Of a stretch of 64,000 nt of DNA, positions 15,279-23,860 are shown one piece after another. Source of the DNA: Sphingosinicella terrae (GTDB lineage: Bacteria > Pseudomonadota > Alphaproteobacteria > Sphingomonadales > Sphingomonadaceae); NCBI RefSeq assembly GCF_003347635.1, contig NZ_QDFY01000001.1, positions 372,001-436,000 of the forward strand. Reading direction: 5' to 3'. Numbering within the stretch: the first letter of the stretch is position 1; the number at the start of each line of letters is the position of its first letter. Position numbers and translations under genes: made by a program. The notes under the pieces are model-generated. The model had not been told where the DNA came from. It searched no databases and saw only the letters and a list, made by a program, of their open reading frames with translations.

Positions 15279-15605
15279 TCAGACCTCTTCCTCGTCGTCG
15301 CCGGCACCGGGCACGCCGATATCGTCGTCGCCGCCGAGATCGACCTCGTCGTCCGGATTCTCCTCGGCCTCGTTGTCGACGTCGATGTCGAGATCGTCGG
15401 CGGCCAGGTCGGCATCCTCCTTCTCCGGCTCGACGTCGGCCTTGGCTGCCTCGAAGGGCAAAGGCTGCTTCGATTTGAGCACCGGCTCCGGATACCAGGA
15501 GACGCCGCACTGGAGGCAGTGGACGGGATCGTCCTTGCCGAGGTCATAGAAGCGGGTCGCGCATTTGGGGCAGGTCCGCTTGGTGCCCCACTCAGGCTTC
15601 ACCAT
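15279..15605 (-). CDS. TIGR02300 family protein (FYDLN acid protein)
   Basis: A 108-residue protein. The N-terminal half has a zinc-ribbon pattern, CPKC at about 13-16 and CLQCGVSW at about 32-39, around the defining FYDLGKDDPVHC segment. The C-terminal half is almost entirely acidic (DLAADDLDIDVDNEAEENP and a DDDEEE end). The family is conserved in alphaproteobacteria and its function is unknown. It normally precedes tRNA-Ala, aroA and cmk; here the tRNA and cmk are kept. Confidence 0.9.
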   Translation of the reverse strand: MVKPEWGTKRTCPKCATRFYDLGKDDPVHCLQCGVSWYPEPVLKSKQPLPFEAAKADVEPEKEDADLAADDLDIDVDNEAEENPDDEVDLGGDDDIGVPGAGDDEEEV

Positions 15606-15778
15606 GGGTGAAAATTCTCCATTTGACGAAACTTCAGCCCGGCCGCCGCTACGGGGCACGGACCCGATCGGCGCGCGCCTTGCCACAAGGGGAGGGGCGC
15701 TGTCAAAGCGGACCGCCGCAGGCGGGCGGCTGTCCCGAACCTCTCGCCAAGCTCGCGCCGTCGTCCTAAGGGGCAGCC

Positions 15779-16558
15779 ATGCTTCTCGCCATCGATGCCG
15801 GCAACACCAACCTCGTCTTCGCCCTCGTCGAGCACGGCGTGATCCGGGCGCGCTGGCGGATCGCCACCGATCCGCGGCGCACGGCCGACGAATATGCGGT
15901 ATGGCTCCACCAGTTGCTCCAGCTCGAAGGCTTCGCGCGCGAGGATGTCGCAGCGGTCATCCTCGGCACCGTCGTGCCGCGGGCGACCCATAACCTCCAG
16001 GTCCTCGCCGAGAAATATTTCGGCGTGGAAGCGCTCATCGCCGGTCAGGCGCCAGTCGAATGGGGGATCGCGCTCGACGTCGCCGAGCCGCGTTCGGTCG
16101 GCGCGGACCGGGCGCTCAACGCCATCGCCGCCCACGCCTTGTACGAAGGCGACCTCATCGTCGTCGATTTCGGCACGGCGACCACCTTCGACGTCGTCGA
16201 CTATAGCGGCGCCTACAAGGGAGGGATCATCGCGCCGGGCATCAACCTGTCGCTCGACGCCCTCGTCGCCGCCGCCGCGCGCCTGCCGCGGGTCGCCATC
16301 CAGGCGCCCGAAAGCACCACCGTCATCGGCCGCACCACCGAGGACCAGATGCATATCGGCATCTATTGGGGCTATGTGGCGATGATGGAGGGGCTGGTCG
16401 AGCGGATGAAGGCGGAGATCGGCCGGCCGGTCCGGGTGATCGCGACCGGCGGCCTGGCGACCCTGTTCGACGAGCATAGCGACCTGTTCGACGCGATCGA
16501 AGGCGATCTCACCATCCAGGGGTTGGCGATGCTCCATGCACGGATCGCAGGAGGCTGA
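15779..16558 (+). CDS. coaX: Type III pantothenate kinase
   Basis: A 259-residue CoaX, which phosphorylates pantothenate in the first step of coenzyme A synthesis. The N-terminal phosphate loop is [15 protein letters not shown] (Asp6), followed by [13 protein letters not shown], then [20 protein letters not shown] with the catalytic Asp region, and [13 protein letters not shown] start. It stands upstream of rnj, a common alphaproteobacterial pair. Confidence 0.96.
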   Translation: MLLAIDAGNTNLVFALVEHGVIRARWRIATDPRRTADEYAVWLHQLLQLEGFAREDVAAVILGTVVPRATHNLQVLAEKYFGVEALIAGQAPVEWGIALDVAEPRSVGADRALNAIAAHALYEGDLIVVDFGTATTFDVVDYSGAYKGGIIAPGINLSLDALVAAAARLPRVAIQAPESTTVIGRTTEDQMHIGIYWGYVAMMEGLVERMKAEIGRPVRVIATGGLATLFDEHSDLFDAIEGDLTIQGLAMLHARIAGG

Positions 16559-16653
16559 GACGGGCCGTCCCGGCGGCTGCCGGGTCCGCTCACTTCCCGA
16601 TCGGAACTGAAACGAGTTTCCGGCTTTGGCCGGAACGACGGCAAAGGCCTTCC

Positions 16654-18291
16654 ATGAAACCTGGCAACGAACTCCTCTTCCTCGCGCTCGGCGGCTCCGG
16701 CGAGATCGGCATGAACGTCAATCTCTACGGCTGCCAGGGCAAGTGGATCATGGTCGATCTCGGCATGACCTTCGCCGACCCGGCCTATCCTGGCGTCGAG
16801 CTGGTCCTGCCCGACCTCGGTTTCATCGAGGAGAGGCGGGCCGACCTGCTCGGCATCGTCCTCACCCACGGCCACGAGGACCATATCGGGGCCATCCCCT
16901 ATCTCGCGGCGGATCTCGGCGTGCCGCTTTACGCGACGCCGTTCACCGCTGGGCTGATCGCCGGCAAGCTCGAGGAGGAAGGGCTGACCGGCGAGGTCAA
17001 GCTCCACGTCGTCGACATGCTGAACGACTTCGCCCTCGGGCCGTTCGGGCTTCGCTACATCCCGCTCGCTCATTCGATCCCCGAGGGCAATGCGCTGCTC
17101 ATCGACACGCCCTACGGCCGGATCTTCCACACCGGCGACTGGAAGCTCGACGATTCCCCCCAGATCGGCGATCCGCTGACCGAGGCGGAGCTGCGTGCGA
17201 TCGGCGACCAGGGCGTGCTTGCCCTGGTCTGCGACTCGACCAACGTCTTCGTCGAGACCGCTTCGGGATCGGAGCTCGGCGTTCGACAGGGCCTCGATGA
17301 CGTGATCCAGGACGCGGACTGCCGCGTCCTCGTCACGACCTTCGCCTCCAACGCCGCGCGGTTGAAGACGCTCGGCCACGTCGCCCAGGATACCGGCCGG
17401 CAGGTCTGCATCGCCGGGCGAAGCCTCGAGCGGATCCTGCGGGTGGCGAAGAGCGTCGGCTATCTCACCGATTTTCCGGAGGTGATCGATTTCGAGACGG
17501 CGATGAAGCTGCCGCGGCGCGAGGTGATGATCATCGCCACCGGCGGCCAGGGCGAGAGCCGTGCGGCGCTCGCCCGGATCGCCTTCGACCAGCACAAGTT
17601 GAAGCTCGACCGCGGCGATCTCGTCGTCTTCTCGTCCAAGCAGATACCGGGCAACGAGATCGCCATCGGACGCATCCAGAACGAGCTCGCGTCGAAGGGC
17701 ATCGAGATGATCACCGATCGCCAGGCACCCGTTCATGTCTCCGGCCATCCCGGCCGGCCCGAGCTCGCCGCCATGTACCAGTGGATCCGGCCCGAGATCA
17801 TCGTGCCGGTCCATGGCGAGATGCGCCACATGATGGAGCATGCCCGCTTCGCCCGCGCCCGCGGCATCCCGCACGGCATCGTCCAGAAGAATGGCGACCT
17901 CGTCCGGCTGGCGCCGGACGGGCCGGTCAAGCTCGGCGAGGAGCCGGTCGGTCGCTTCGTCCTCGACGGCGACATCATTCTTCCCGCCGACGGCAGCACG
18001 ATGAACGAACGGCGCAAGCTCTCCTTCGCCGGACTGATCTCGGTCGCCGTCGCCCTCGACCGCGATTCGCGCCTCGCCGGCGAGGTCCGGATCGACCTGC
18101 AGGGCATCCCGGTCGAGGAGGATCGCGAGGCCTTCATCGAGGCTGCCGGCGCCGCGGCGGCCGCAGCCGTGGGCAAGAGCCAGTCCGCCGAGGAGCGGCT
18201 GCGCGAGGAGGTCAGGCTCGCCGTCCGCCGCGTCGCGACCGAATGGACCGGCAAGAAGCCGGTCGTCTCCGTCCTCCTGCTCAGGGTCTGA
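16654..18291 (+). CDS. rnj: Ribonuclease J
   Basis: A 545-residue metallo-beta-lactamase/beta-CASP ribonuclease with endo- and 5'-exonuclease activity in RNA decay and processing. The metal motif HGHEDH is at residues 72-77; beta-CASP motifs include CDSTNV, TTFASNAARLKTL, PVHVSGHPGRPELAAM and IIVPVHGEMRHMMEHA. The C-terminal KR-rich tail (VRLAVRRVATEWTGKKPVV) is the family's small terminal domain. coaX lies 95 bp upstream and DUF1467 8 bp downstream, so they probably form one transcript. Confidence 0.96.
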   Translation: MKPGNELLFLALGGSGEIGMNVNLYGCQGKWIMVDLGMTFADPAYPGVELVLPDLGFIEERRADLLGIVLTHGHEDHIGAIPYLAADLGVPLYATPFTAGLIAGKLEEEGLTGEVKLHVVDMLNDFALGPFGLRYIPLAHSIPEGNALLIDTPYGRIFHTGDWKLDDSPQIGDPLTEAELRAIGDQGVLALVCDSTNVFVETASGSELGVRQGLDDVIQDADCRVLVTTFASNAARLKTLGHVAQDTGRQVCIAGRSLERILRVAKSVGYLTDFPEVIDFETAMKLPRREVMIIATGGQGESRAALARIAFDQHKLKLDRGDLVVFSSKQIPGNEIAIGRIQNELASKGIEMITDRQAPVHVSGHPGRPELAAMYQWIRPEIIVPVHGEMRHMMEHARFARARGIPHGIVQKNGDLVRLAPDGPVKLGEEPVGRFVLDGDIILPADGSTMNERRKLSFAGLISVAVALDRDSRLAGEVRIDLQGIPVEEDREAFIEAAGAAAAAAVGKSQSAEERLREEVRLAVRRVATEWTGKKPVVSVLLLRV

Positions 18292-18299
18292 ATTCACCC

Positions 18300-18560
18300 A
18301 TGCGCTGGACCTCGATCCTGGCCATCTACGTCCTGTTCTGGACGTTGAGCCTGTTCCTCGTCCTGCCCTGGCGTGTTCGCACCAGCGAGGAGGAGGGGGC
18401 CGAGGTCCAGGTGGGCCATGCGGAGAGCGCGCCCCATGCCTTCGACTTCGGGCGCGTCGCCATGTGGACGACGATCGTGGCGACGATCCTGTTCGGCCTG
18501 TTCTACGCCAATTACGTCTATGGCTGGATCGGCATCGACGCGCTCGACTGGTCGCGCTGA
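18300..18560 (+). CDS. DUF1467 membrane protein
   Basis: An 86-residue protein with two transmembrane segments (ILAIYVLFWTLSLFLVLPW and TTIVATILFGLFYANYVYGW) joined by a hydrophilic loop that begins RVRTSEEEGAEVQ. The FLVLPWRVRT pattern identifies DUF1467. It follows rnj after 8 bp. In many alphaproteobacteria it precedes proS; here proS is 33 kb away. Confidence 0.9.
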   Translation: MRWTSILAIYVLFWTLSLFLVLPWRVRTSEEEGAEVQVGHAESAPHAFDFGRVAMWTTIVATILFGLFYANYVYGWIGIDALDWSR

Positions 18561-18607
18561 AAAAATAGGCCGAATTCCTGACCCGCTACAGGGGAAGGAT
18601 GACCGAT

Positions 18608-20899
18608 CTATCGCCGCAGGCGCTCGATCGCCTGGGCAAGGGCGACGTAGAGCTTGCCCATGTCGGAGGAGAGCAGGGTGACGCCGATCGTGGCGCCGTC
18701 GCGCTCGGCGAGGAGCCGGCGCAGCATCGCCTCGAAATCGTGGACGTAGCGGTTCACCTGGTCGCGGAAATCCGCTTCCTCCTCATAGTGGCGCTGAATC
18801 TCGCGCGCCTCGCCCGAATCGAGCAACCGTACCGCCCGGCGGGTGAAGACGCCGCGGTCGCCCTTGAGATAGGCGGCCCAGGCGCCGTCATCGACCTCGT
18901 TGGAGAGGATCTTGCCGACGTCGATCGCGGTCGAGTTCAGCGCCTCGATCAGCAGGGAAACGCGGCGAGTCAGATTCTCGGCCGCCTGTTCCTCGCGCCG
19001 CGCCTGATCCTCGGCGATCCGGTCCTCGACCGCCGCCGCGGTCTCGCTCATCACCAGCAGCTGCCGGGTGAGCCGCTCGCTGGCCTGGCGGGCCACCGCC
19101 ATCGCCCGCTGGGCGGCGCCGGCCAGCTCGGCGAGCTGGTCCTCGACCGGATCGGAGATGGCGGTCTCGACGGCTTCGCGGCTGGCCTTGGCGAGCGCCG
19201 CGGCGCTGTCGGGAATGACCGATGCAATCGCCTCGCGGGCATGGGCAGCAGCCTGATTGGCGGTTTCGCGGACCCGGACCAGCGCCTCGACCAGCTGCGG
19301 CCCCGTCTCCTGGACGAGCCGGCCGGCGGCGCCGTCGGCGTCGCGCACGATGCCGTCGAGGGCACGCAGGCGCTCCTCGGCCTCGGCGGTGCCGTGGCGA
19401 ACCTGGGTCACCAGAGCATCGAGCGAGTCGCGCTGGCGCTCGATGCTCGCCTCGCTTTCGGTGATGGCCTCGGCGGCCAGCGCCGCCGCGGCCTGGATGG
19501 CCTCGACCGAAGGCACCGCCGCCTGCGCCGCCGCGGCGGTGCGGCCGGCCTGGGCCTCGGCGGCGGCCATCGCCGTCGGCAGATGCTGGCTGAACTGCCC
19601 TGCCACGCGCTCGATCGCGCCCGCCAGATCGTGGACTCGATCGATCAGCTCGCCGGAGCGCGCCTGCCCCTGATCCAGCTCGCGCTGGAGGGCCTGGGCG
19701 ACATCGGTCAAGGCTCCGATCGACTGGGAGAGGCGCGCATTCTGGCTCTCTCCGCTCTCGCCGATCGCCGCCAGCTGCACGCCGACCTTCTCCAGATGAT
19801 CGGAGAGGTCGCTGGCCAGGTTGCGCGTCGTTGCCTCCTGCGCGGCGAGCTGTCCGGCCAGCCGATCGAGCGTGGCGCCGACTTCGGAGAGGCGCTCCGA
19901 CAGCCGCCGGCTCGCCTCGGCGCCGGCTTCCTCGAAGGCGGCCCGGCTCTGCTCGACCATCGCCAGCATCGCCTGACCCTGATTGTCGACCCCGGCGCGG
20001 GTCTGCTCGACCGCCTCGGCCGCGCGCGCCATCGCGCTGTCGACGGCGGCATTCATCTGCGCCGCCGCCTGGTCCATCCGCTCCGTCGCGGCGCCGGCGC
20101 CGCTCTCGATCCGGGCGATTTGCGCGCCGAGCCGCTGCGCGGTGCCGCCGACCACTTCGTCCGCCTCCCGGCCGCGCGCGGCGAGCGCCGCGAGCTGGCC
20201 TTCCAGCGCCGCCGCCTGCTCGTGGGCGCTGAGCCCCGCATTCTTCATCGCTTCGGCGGCGGCCCGGGCCTGGGCTTCGGCGCGGGGCAGATCGCCGATC
20301 AGCACGCCGATGTCGACGCGGGCGCTTGCTGCCGCCTGGTCGAGCGCCTGCGCCTTGCGGTCGAGCTCGGCGGTCTCGCGGGAGAGATAATGGGTGACTC
20401 GGCCGAGCCGGTCCGAGGCCTCCTCGCCGAGCGCCATCAGCCGGGCCGCCTCGTCGCTCAGCCGTTCGCGATTATCCTCGAGCCGCTCGCCGACGATCGC
20501 GAGCACCGACTCGAGCGTCTGGCTCTCGCGGCGCATCAGCGCCACCGCCTGGGTGAATCGCTCGGTTTCCCGGCGCGAGCTGCGGCCGAAGATCAGCCAG
20601 ACCAGGGCGAGGAGGATGAGCGGCGCGCTCGCCGTCGCGATCCAGCCGGTCCAAGCACCGGCGTCGGTGCCTGGCGATGAAAGCGAAAGAGCGTAGCCGA
20701 TCGCACCGATCCAGGCGAGCGCGAGCAGGACCAGCAACGCAGCCAGGAGCCGGCTGGCCGTCGATCGCGGCGGCGGGGCCTCCTCGGCATACGCGTTCAC
20801 AAGCAGATCGGACGATTCGGCGACGGGGGCGACATCGTTCCCCATCCACCCGTTCCCGTCCTGCGGCTGCGCTTCGGCCCGCTCGGCCCCCATGTTCAT
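18608..20899 (-). CDS. Large membrane-anchored coiled-coil protein (TipN-like architecture)
   Basis: A 763-residue protein. After about 45 cytoplasmic residues come two transmembrane helices (LLAALLVLLALAWIGAIGYA and WIATASAPLILLALVWLIFG), then about 600 residues rich in Ala, Glu, Arg and Gln that look like continuous coiled coil, and a conserved-looking end (FRDQVNRYVHDFEAMLRRLL, then SDMGKLYVALAQAIERLRR). The layout resembles the Caulobacter polarity protein TipN, but the similarity I can claim is architecture only. The final block looks more conserved than the coil and is a good search query. It is divergent from the pseudo-Hpt gene. Confidence 0.7.
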   Translation of the reverse strand: MNMGAERAEAQPQDGNGWMGNDVAPVAESSDLLVNAYAEEAPPPRSTASRLLAALLVLLALAWIGAIGYALSLSSPGTDAGAWTGWIATASAPLILLALVWLIFGRSSRRETERFTQAVALMRRESQTLESVLAIVGERLEDNRERLSDEAARLMALGEEASDRLGRVTHYLSRETAELDRKAQALDQAAASARVDIGVLIGDLPRAEAQARAAAEAMKNAGLSAHEQAAALEGQLAALAARGREADEVVGGTAQRLGAQIARIESGAGAATERMDQAAAQMNAAVDSAMARAAEAVEQTRAGVDNQGQAMLAMVEQSRAAFEEAGAEASRRLSERLSEVGATLDRLAGQLAAQEATTRNLASDLSDHLEKVGVQLAAIGESGESQNARLSQSIGALTDVAQALQRELDQGQARSGELIDRVHDLAGAIERVAGQFSQHLPTAMAAAEAQAGRTAAAAQAAVPSVEAIQAAAALAAEAITESEASIERQRDSLDALVTQVRHGTAEAEERLRALDGIVRDADGAAGRLVQETGPQLVEALVRVRETANQAAAHAREAIASVIPDSAAALAKASREAVETAISDPVEDQLAELAGAAQRAMAVARQASERLTRQLLVMSETAAAVEDRIAEDQARREEQAAENLTRRVSLLIEALNSTAIDVGKILSNEVDDGAWAAYLKGDRGVFTRRAVRLLDSGEAREIQRHYEEEADFRDQVNRYVHDFEAMLRRLLAERDGATIGVTLLSSDMGKLYVALAQAIERLRR

Positions 20900-20910
20900 G
20901 GTCGCGACTC

Positions 20911-20923
20911 TACCATTTTGGTA
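20911..20923. promoter_or_regulatory. Small inverted repeat in the divergent spacer 20900-20969
   Basis: TACCA, three bases, TGGTA lies 11 bp upstream of the start of the coiled-coil gene and 46 bp upstream of the pseudo-Hpt gene. It could be an operator for either gene; evidence is limited to symmetry and position. Confidence 0.25.
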
Positions 20924-20969
20924 CGGCGATGAAACTCTCCCTTAACACGGTTCGGCTTAGTTCCGGGGC

Positions 20970-21272
20970 ATGGCATATGATCCGGGAGCCCTGAACGCCT
21001 CGCTCGCCGCGGCCGTCGGCAGCGACAGCACGCTAATGGCCGAGCTTCGGCTCGCCTTCATCGAGAGCGCCGGGCGCCTGCTCGACCTCCTCGGCCGCGC
21101 GCGCTGCGACGCGAACTGGGTCATCGCCGCCGCCCGCTTGAAGAGCCTGGCGGCGAGCTTCGGCGCGAGCGGACTCGGCGCGCTCGCCGACGAGGCGCTC
21201 GACGGGGCTCCGGGCGATCCGGTGGTGCTGCGCAAGATCGGCGCCGCGATCGACGACTTCGCCGGAGCTTAG
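20970..21272 (+). CDS. Hpt-like four-helix protein lacking the phospho-acceptor histidine
   Basis: A 100-residue, all-helical protein. The segment ANWVIAAARLKSLAASFGAS aligns by eye with the histidine-phosphotransfer motif AHxLKGxxxxxGA, and is followed by LGALADEAL as in Hpt domains. The histidine position is Ala55. It therefore should not carry phosphate but could dock with a kinase or response regulator. Starts with ATG; the neighbour on the left is the divergent coiled-coil gene. Assignment rests on pattern only. Confidence 0.55.
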   Translation: MAYDPGALNASLAAAVGSDSTLMAELRLAFIESAGRLLDLLGRARCDANWVIAAARLKSLAASFGASGLGALADEALDGAPGDPVVLRKIGAAIDDFAGA

Positions 21273-21435
21273 CCGGCAGACCACGCTCGCAATATCCGCG
21301 CATAGTCTTATCCAGCGGGGACAGGGTATTCTCCGCATTTGCTGATGCCGCATCTCAATGTCGTTCACGTGTGCGGCCACGCTCGCTTTGCATCGCCCGC
21401 CGCACGCGCTTAGGGTCGCGCGCCGTTGCGGAGGA

Positions 21436-22644
21436 ATGCGGGTGGCACTGACGGCGCTGATCGCCGCCTATCATGAATCGGCCGAGCCGGGCGCGCTCCG
21501 GGCGACCCTGCCGCTGGCCGGGCGCACCGTGATCGAGCGCCAGGTCAGGCTCGCCGCGGCGGCGGGCGCCTCGCGGGTGATCCTGTTCGTCGAGCGGATC
21601 CCGGCCGACCTCAACGTCGCCGTCGAGCGGCTCCGCCGCGACCGGCTGCCGGTCCAGCTCGCCCGCAGCGCCGAAGAGGCGGCGGAGGCGGTCGACCCTC
21701 ATGATCGCCTGATCCTGATCGCCGACGGTGCGGTCGCCGATCCGGATCTGCTGAGCCAGCTCGCCCGCGGCCATGGCGCTACGGTCCTCACCGTTCCCGA
21801 CGGCGCCTTCGGGGAGCCGTACGAACGCATCGATGCCGCGTCGCGCTGGGCGGGCCTCGCCGCGGTCGACGGCGCCGTGCTGCGCGATACCGCGGCCATG
21901 CTCCAGGACTGGGACCTTCAGTCGACCCTGCTGCGCCGGACGCTCCAGGCCGGTGCGGGCCACCGCGCCGCCGACGGTCCCGTCGCCATCCTCGACAGCC
22001 GGGCGGACCTGGCGGCGCTCGAGCGCCAGATCCTTGCCTCGGCCGGCGAGGCAGGCGGCAGCTGGGCGTCGCGCCTGCTGGCGCCGCTGGAGCGATTCGC
22101 CACCTTGTTCCTGCTCGGCAGCGCCGTCGGCGCGCGCCCGATCGGCACCGCGGCGGCGGCTTTGACAGGCGCGGGCGCCCTTGCCTTCGCTTATGGCTGG
22201 CTGTGGACCGGACTCATCCTGATGATCCTCGCCACGCCGCTCGACGGCATCGCCGACCGGCTCGCGCGGCTTCGCATGCAGGACGATATCGGACGCAGCT
22301 GGTGGTCCTATCTGCTCCCCGTGCTTTCCGCCGGAGCGCTGATCGCCTTGTCCTATGCCCTGCTGCCGGATTTTGGCTGGGGCATGGTGCTGCTCGCCTT
22401 CACGACTTTGGCCTTCCTGATCGCGCTCGGCATCGAGACCGAGGGTCGCAAGCTGCGCGGCGCGCCGTTCCTGGCCGAGCGCAAGGCCCTGGTCTGGCTG
22501 ATGCTGCCTTTCGCCCTGACCGGCTTCTGGCACGCCGGCCTGGCCCTCCTTTTCGCCTTTGCGGCTGGCTCGTTCTTCTGGGCTCAGCGCGAGTCGCATC
22601 ACGGGGAAGATGACGGACGAAGGAAACCATCGCCGCCGGCCTGA
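21436..22644 (+). CDS. Nucleotidyltransferase-like / CDP-alcohol phosphatidyltransferase-like fusion protein
   Basis: About 402 residues. Residues 1-200 look like a GT-A nucleotidyltransferase domain (LPLAGRTVIERQVRLAAAAG, then ASRVILFVERIPADL and DRLILIADGAVADPDLL). Residues 220-385 have five or six hydrophobic segments, and ATPLDGIADRLARLRMQDD resembles a degenerate CDP-alcohol phosphatidyltransferase motif (DGxxARxxxxxxxxGxxxD). A similar two-domain arrangement occurs in archaeal/thermophile inositol-phosphate enzymes. The start is uncertain: ATG 21436 is too close to GGAGG, and GTG 21442 is better spaced. Product unknown; a membrane lipid or phosphodiester is the likely class. Confidence 0.5.
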   Translation: MRVALTALIAAYHESAEPGALRATLPLAGRTVIERQVRLAAAAGASRVILFVERIPADLNVAVERLRRDRLPVQLARSAEEAAEAVDPHDRLILIADGAVADPDLLSQLARGHGATVLTVPDGAFGEPYERIDAASRWAGLAAVDGAVLRDTAAMLQDWDLQSTLLRRTLQAGAGHRAADGPVAILDSRADLAALERQILASAGEAGGSWASRLLAPLERFATLFLLGSAVGARPIGTAAAALTGAGALAFAYGWLWTGLILMILATPLDGIADRLARLRMQDDIGRSWWSYLLPVLSAGALIALSYALLPDFGWGMVLLAFTTLAFLIALGIETEGRKLRGAPFLAERKALVWLMLPFALTGFWHAGLALLFAFAAGSFFWAQRESHHGEDDGRRKPSPPA

Positions 22645-22762
22645 GCCGTCGTTCCGAGGGTAACCATGGCAGCGCAGCGGGTCGCGTGGCCTGCGATTTA
22701 CTCGCCGACTCTCGCCGTCGCGGCTAACGACAGTTTAACCCTATGCCGACTAAGGGGATTCG

Positions 22763-23860
22763 ATGGGCGAACCGGGACCTGGCCGGCGAAACGGAAAGAG
22801 CGATGCTGCGCGCCTGCTGCTGGCCGCGGCACGGGAACGCTTTGCCGTCGCCGCGACCGATCTGCTGCTGCCCGACCAGGCCCGGCTGACCGAGTGGCAG
22901 CGGCTCACCGCCGCCGGTCTCCTTAGCCGCCTGGTCCATGCCATCGAAGACGATCTGCGCGCCCGGCTCGCCCGCCGTTTCGCCGATCACGAATCGCTCC
23001 ACGCCGCTTTGTCCTCCGCCCATGTCCCGATCGCGCTGCCGATCCTCGAGCGCGCTTCGGCCCTGCGCGATGCCGAGCTGATGATGGTGCTCGTCCGCCG
23101 CGTCGAGGAGCATCGTTTCTGGAAGGCGCGCGCCGGGGAGTTCGAAGAGGAATTGCTGTTCGAGCTCGTCCGCGATGCGGACGAGGGGATCGCCGCCGAC
23201 GCGATGGCCCTGATCATCGCCCGCAGCCGCCGCTTCGACCGCTTCCAGGAGCCGACCATGGCGCGGGTCGAGCTCCCGGCCGATCTCCAGCATCGGCTGG
23301 TCTGGCTGATCGCCGCGGCGCTTCGCCAATATGTCGTCCAGCAGCATCTGATCGCGTCGGTCGATGCCGCGGTCGAGGAATCGGCCGCGGCGGTCATCGC
23401 CGGTTACGACGAAGGCGAGAGCCTGGAGGCGCTGGCGATGCAGCTCGCCCGCCGGCTTCACCGCGCCGGCCGCCTCGACGGCGGCGCCCTCGGCCGCATC
23501 ATCGGCGATGGCATCCTGCCCTTCTTCATTGCCGGAATCGCCGTGCTGTGCGGGCTCGACTCGGTCGCCGCCTGGGAAGTCCTGTCGGACCCGCGCGGCC
23601 GCGGCCCTGCCTTGCTGCTCCGCGCCGCCGGTGTCGATCGCGATTCCGCAGCCTCGGTCTTCCTCGGGCTCAACGTCCGCGGTCCGCTCTTCTCCGGGGC
23701 GGAAGGCGACGCCGCCGCGGCGCAGCTCGAGCTGTTCGACACGATCGACGAGGGTTCGGCGCGCGAGGTGCTTCGGCTTTGGCAGGCCCATCCGGCCTAT
23801 CGCGCCAGCGTCGCCCGCATCTCGACGCGGGCCCGCGGCTCCGCCGCGGAGGCGGCGTGA
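22763..23860 (+). CDS. DUF2336 domain protein
   Basis: A 365-residue, almost entirely helical protein with HEAT-like repeats. ALPILERASALRDAELMMVL and the following VRRVEEHRFWKAR fit the DUF2336 family of alphaproteobacteria, which is often found with signalling genes. No catalytic motifs are visible. The next gene, a kinase-like protein, begins in the overlap GTGA, so the two are co-translated. Function unknown; a scaffold or adaptor is a reasonable inference. Confidence 0.75.
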   Translation: MGEPGPGRRNGKSDAARLLLAAARERFAVAATDLLLPDQARLTEWQRLTAAGLLSRLVHAIEDDLRARLARRFADHESLHAALSSAHVPIALPILERASALRDAELMMVLVRRVEEHRFWKARAGEFEEELLFELVRDADEGIAADAMALIIARSRRFDRFQEPTMARVELPADLQHRLVWLIAAALRQYVVQQHLIASVDAAVEESAAAVIAGYDEGESLEALAMQLARRLHRAGRLDGGALGRIIGDGILPFFIAGIAVLCGLDSVAAWEVLSDPRGRGPALLLRAAGVDRDSAASVFLGLNVRGPLFSGAEGDAAAAQLELFDTIDEGSAREVLRLWQAHPAYRASVARISTRARGSAAEAA

